Of a stretch of DNA of 64,000 nt, positions 63,867-64,000 are shown one piece after another. Both the position numbers and the translations under genes were made by a program. The notes beneath the pieces are model-generated. The model did no database searches. It was not told where the DNA came from and saw only the letters and a list, made by a program, of their open reading frames with translations. Every line of letters begins with the position of its first letter. Within the stretch, counting starts at the first letter, position 1. Origin of the DNA: Moorena sp. SIOASIH (GTDB lineage Bacteria; Cyanobacteriota; Cyanobacteriia; Cyanobacteriales; Coleofasciculaceae); contig NZ_JAAHIH010000005.1 of the NCBI RefSeq assembly GCF_010671925.1, forward strand, positions 806,001 to 870,000. The letters run 5' to 3'.

Positions 63867-64000
63867 TACGGCCAATCGCGTAGCGGCTCCAAAGGAGCAT
63901 CGCATAAGGGTACATAACGCCCGCCATTACCTGTCTTTTTCTCGTTGGTATTATCCTTCAGCATTAAATAAACTGCCCAAATCCCCATGGCTCGCAAATA
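63867..64000 (-). CDS. Partial frame running in from the right edge
   Basis: An open frame on the minus strand covers the last 134 bases: RAMGIWAVYLMLKDNTNEKK, then GRYVPLCDAPLEPLRDWP and a stop that lies within a GTTCGCGTAGCGTGGCC-type repeat. If real, its C-terminus is made of repeat sequence. The rest is outside the window. Confidence 0.3.

Overview
The window reads as chromosome from a filamentous, repeat-rich marine cyanobacterium. The evidence is plant-type NDH-1 genes (ndhA-I-G-E), an RNase E with the cyanobacterial arginine-rich tail, a short HisG, abundant GCGATCGC (HIP1) octamers, heptanucleotide tandem repeats of the cyanobacterial STRR kind, and many short palindromes around GTTCGCGTAGCGTGGCC. 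A Moorena-like genus is my guess from this repeat style; it is not shown directly.

Layout. 0.3-8.5 kb is housekeeping on the minus strand: leuC-leuD, a rhomboid protease, a DUF1445 protein and the ndhA-I-G-E cluster. 9.2-16 kb carries a kinase-FGE fusion, purD, a sugar-nucleotide epimerase and a kinase-TPR protein. An integrase stump and a hicBA pair follow. 16.8-32.3 kb is a long minus-strand cassette. In transcription order it encodes three small GTPases, a membrane protein resembling GTPase-associated protein 1, a membrane FHA protein, a secreted or membrane vWA protein, a small unknown protein, a cytoplasmic vWA protein, a zinc-ribbon FHA protein, a pseudokinase-PP2C fusion and a dynamin-like GTPase. 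It looks like one regulated NTP-dependent signalling or defence system.

33-35 kb has photolyase and a NUDIX hydrolase. 35.3-41.3 kb is an AT-rich island bounded by broken IS4-type transposases. It holds ectA, ectB, ectC and a convergent ectD, for ectoine and hydroxyectoine synthesis; a 601-bp internally deleted IS with a 6-bp target duplication sits between ectB and ectC. 42.6-46.7 kb has a second kinase-FGE fusion, an XRE-type regulator and a zinc-ribbon protein. 47-53 kb has a cysteine desulfurase, a 2.1-kb non-coding stretch rich in perfect hairpins, and rne-rnhB. 53-56 kb has an RppA-like response regulator, a run of three dead pterin/folate genes and hisG. 56-64 kb has a DUF1350 hydrolase, a CHASE2 kinase, conserved unknowns and a dead group II intron maturase.

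Three things stand out: the GTPase-vWA-FHA-PP2C cassette; C-terminal segments in both kinase-FGE proteins that look like remote targets of a diversity-generating retroelement; and a family of 43-53-bp palindromes with shared ends (GGTGCG...CGCACC) that interrupt transposase genes with a net length of 45 bp and stud the structured region before rne. No tRNA, rRNA or CRISPR array was seen.
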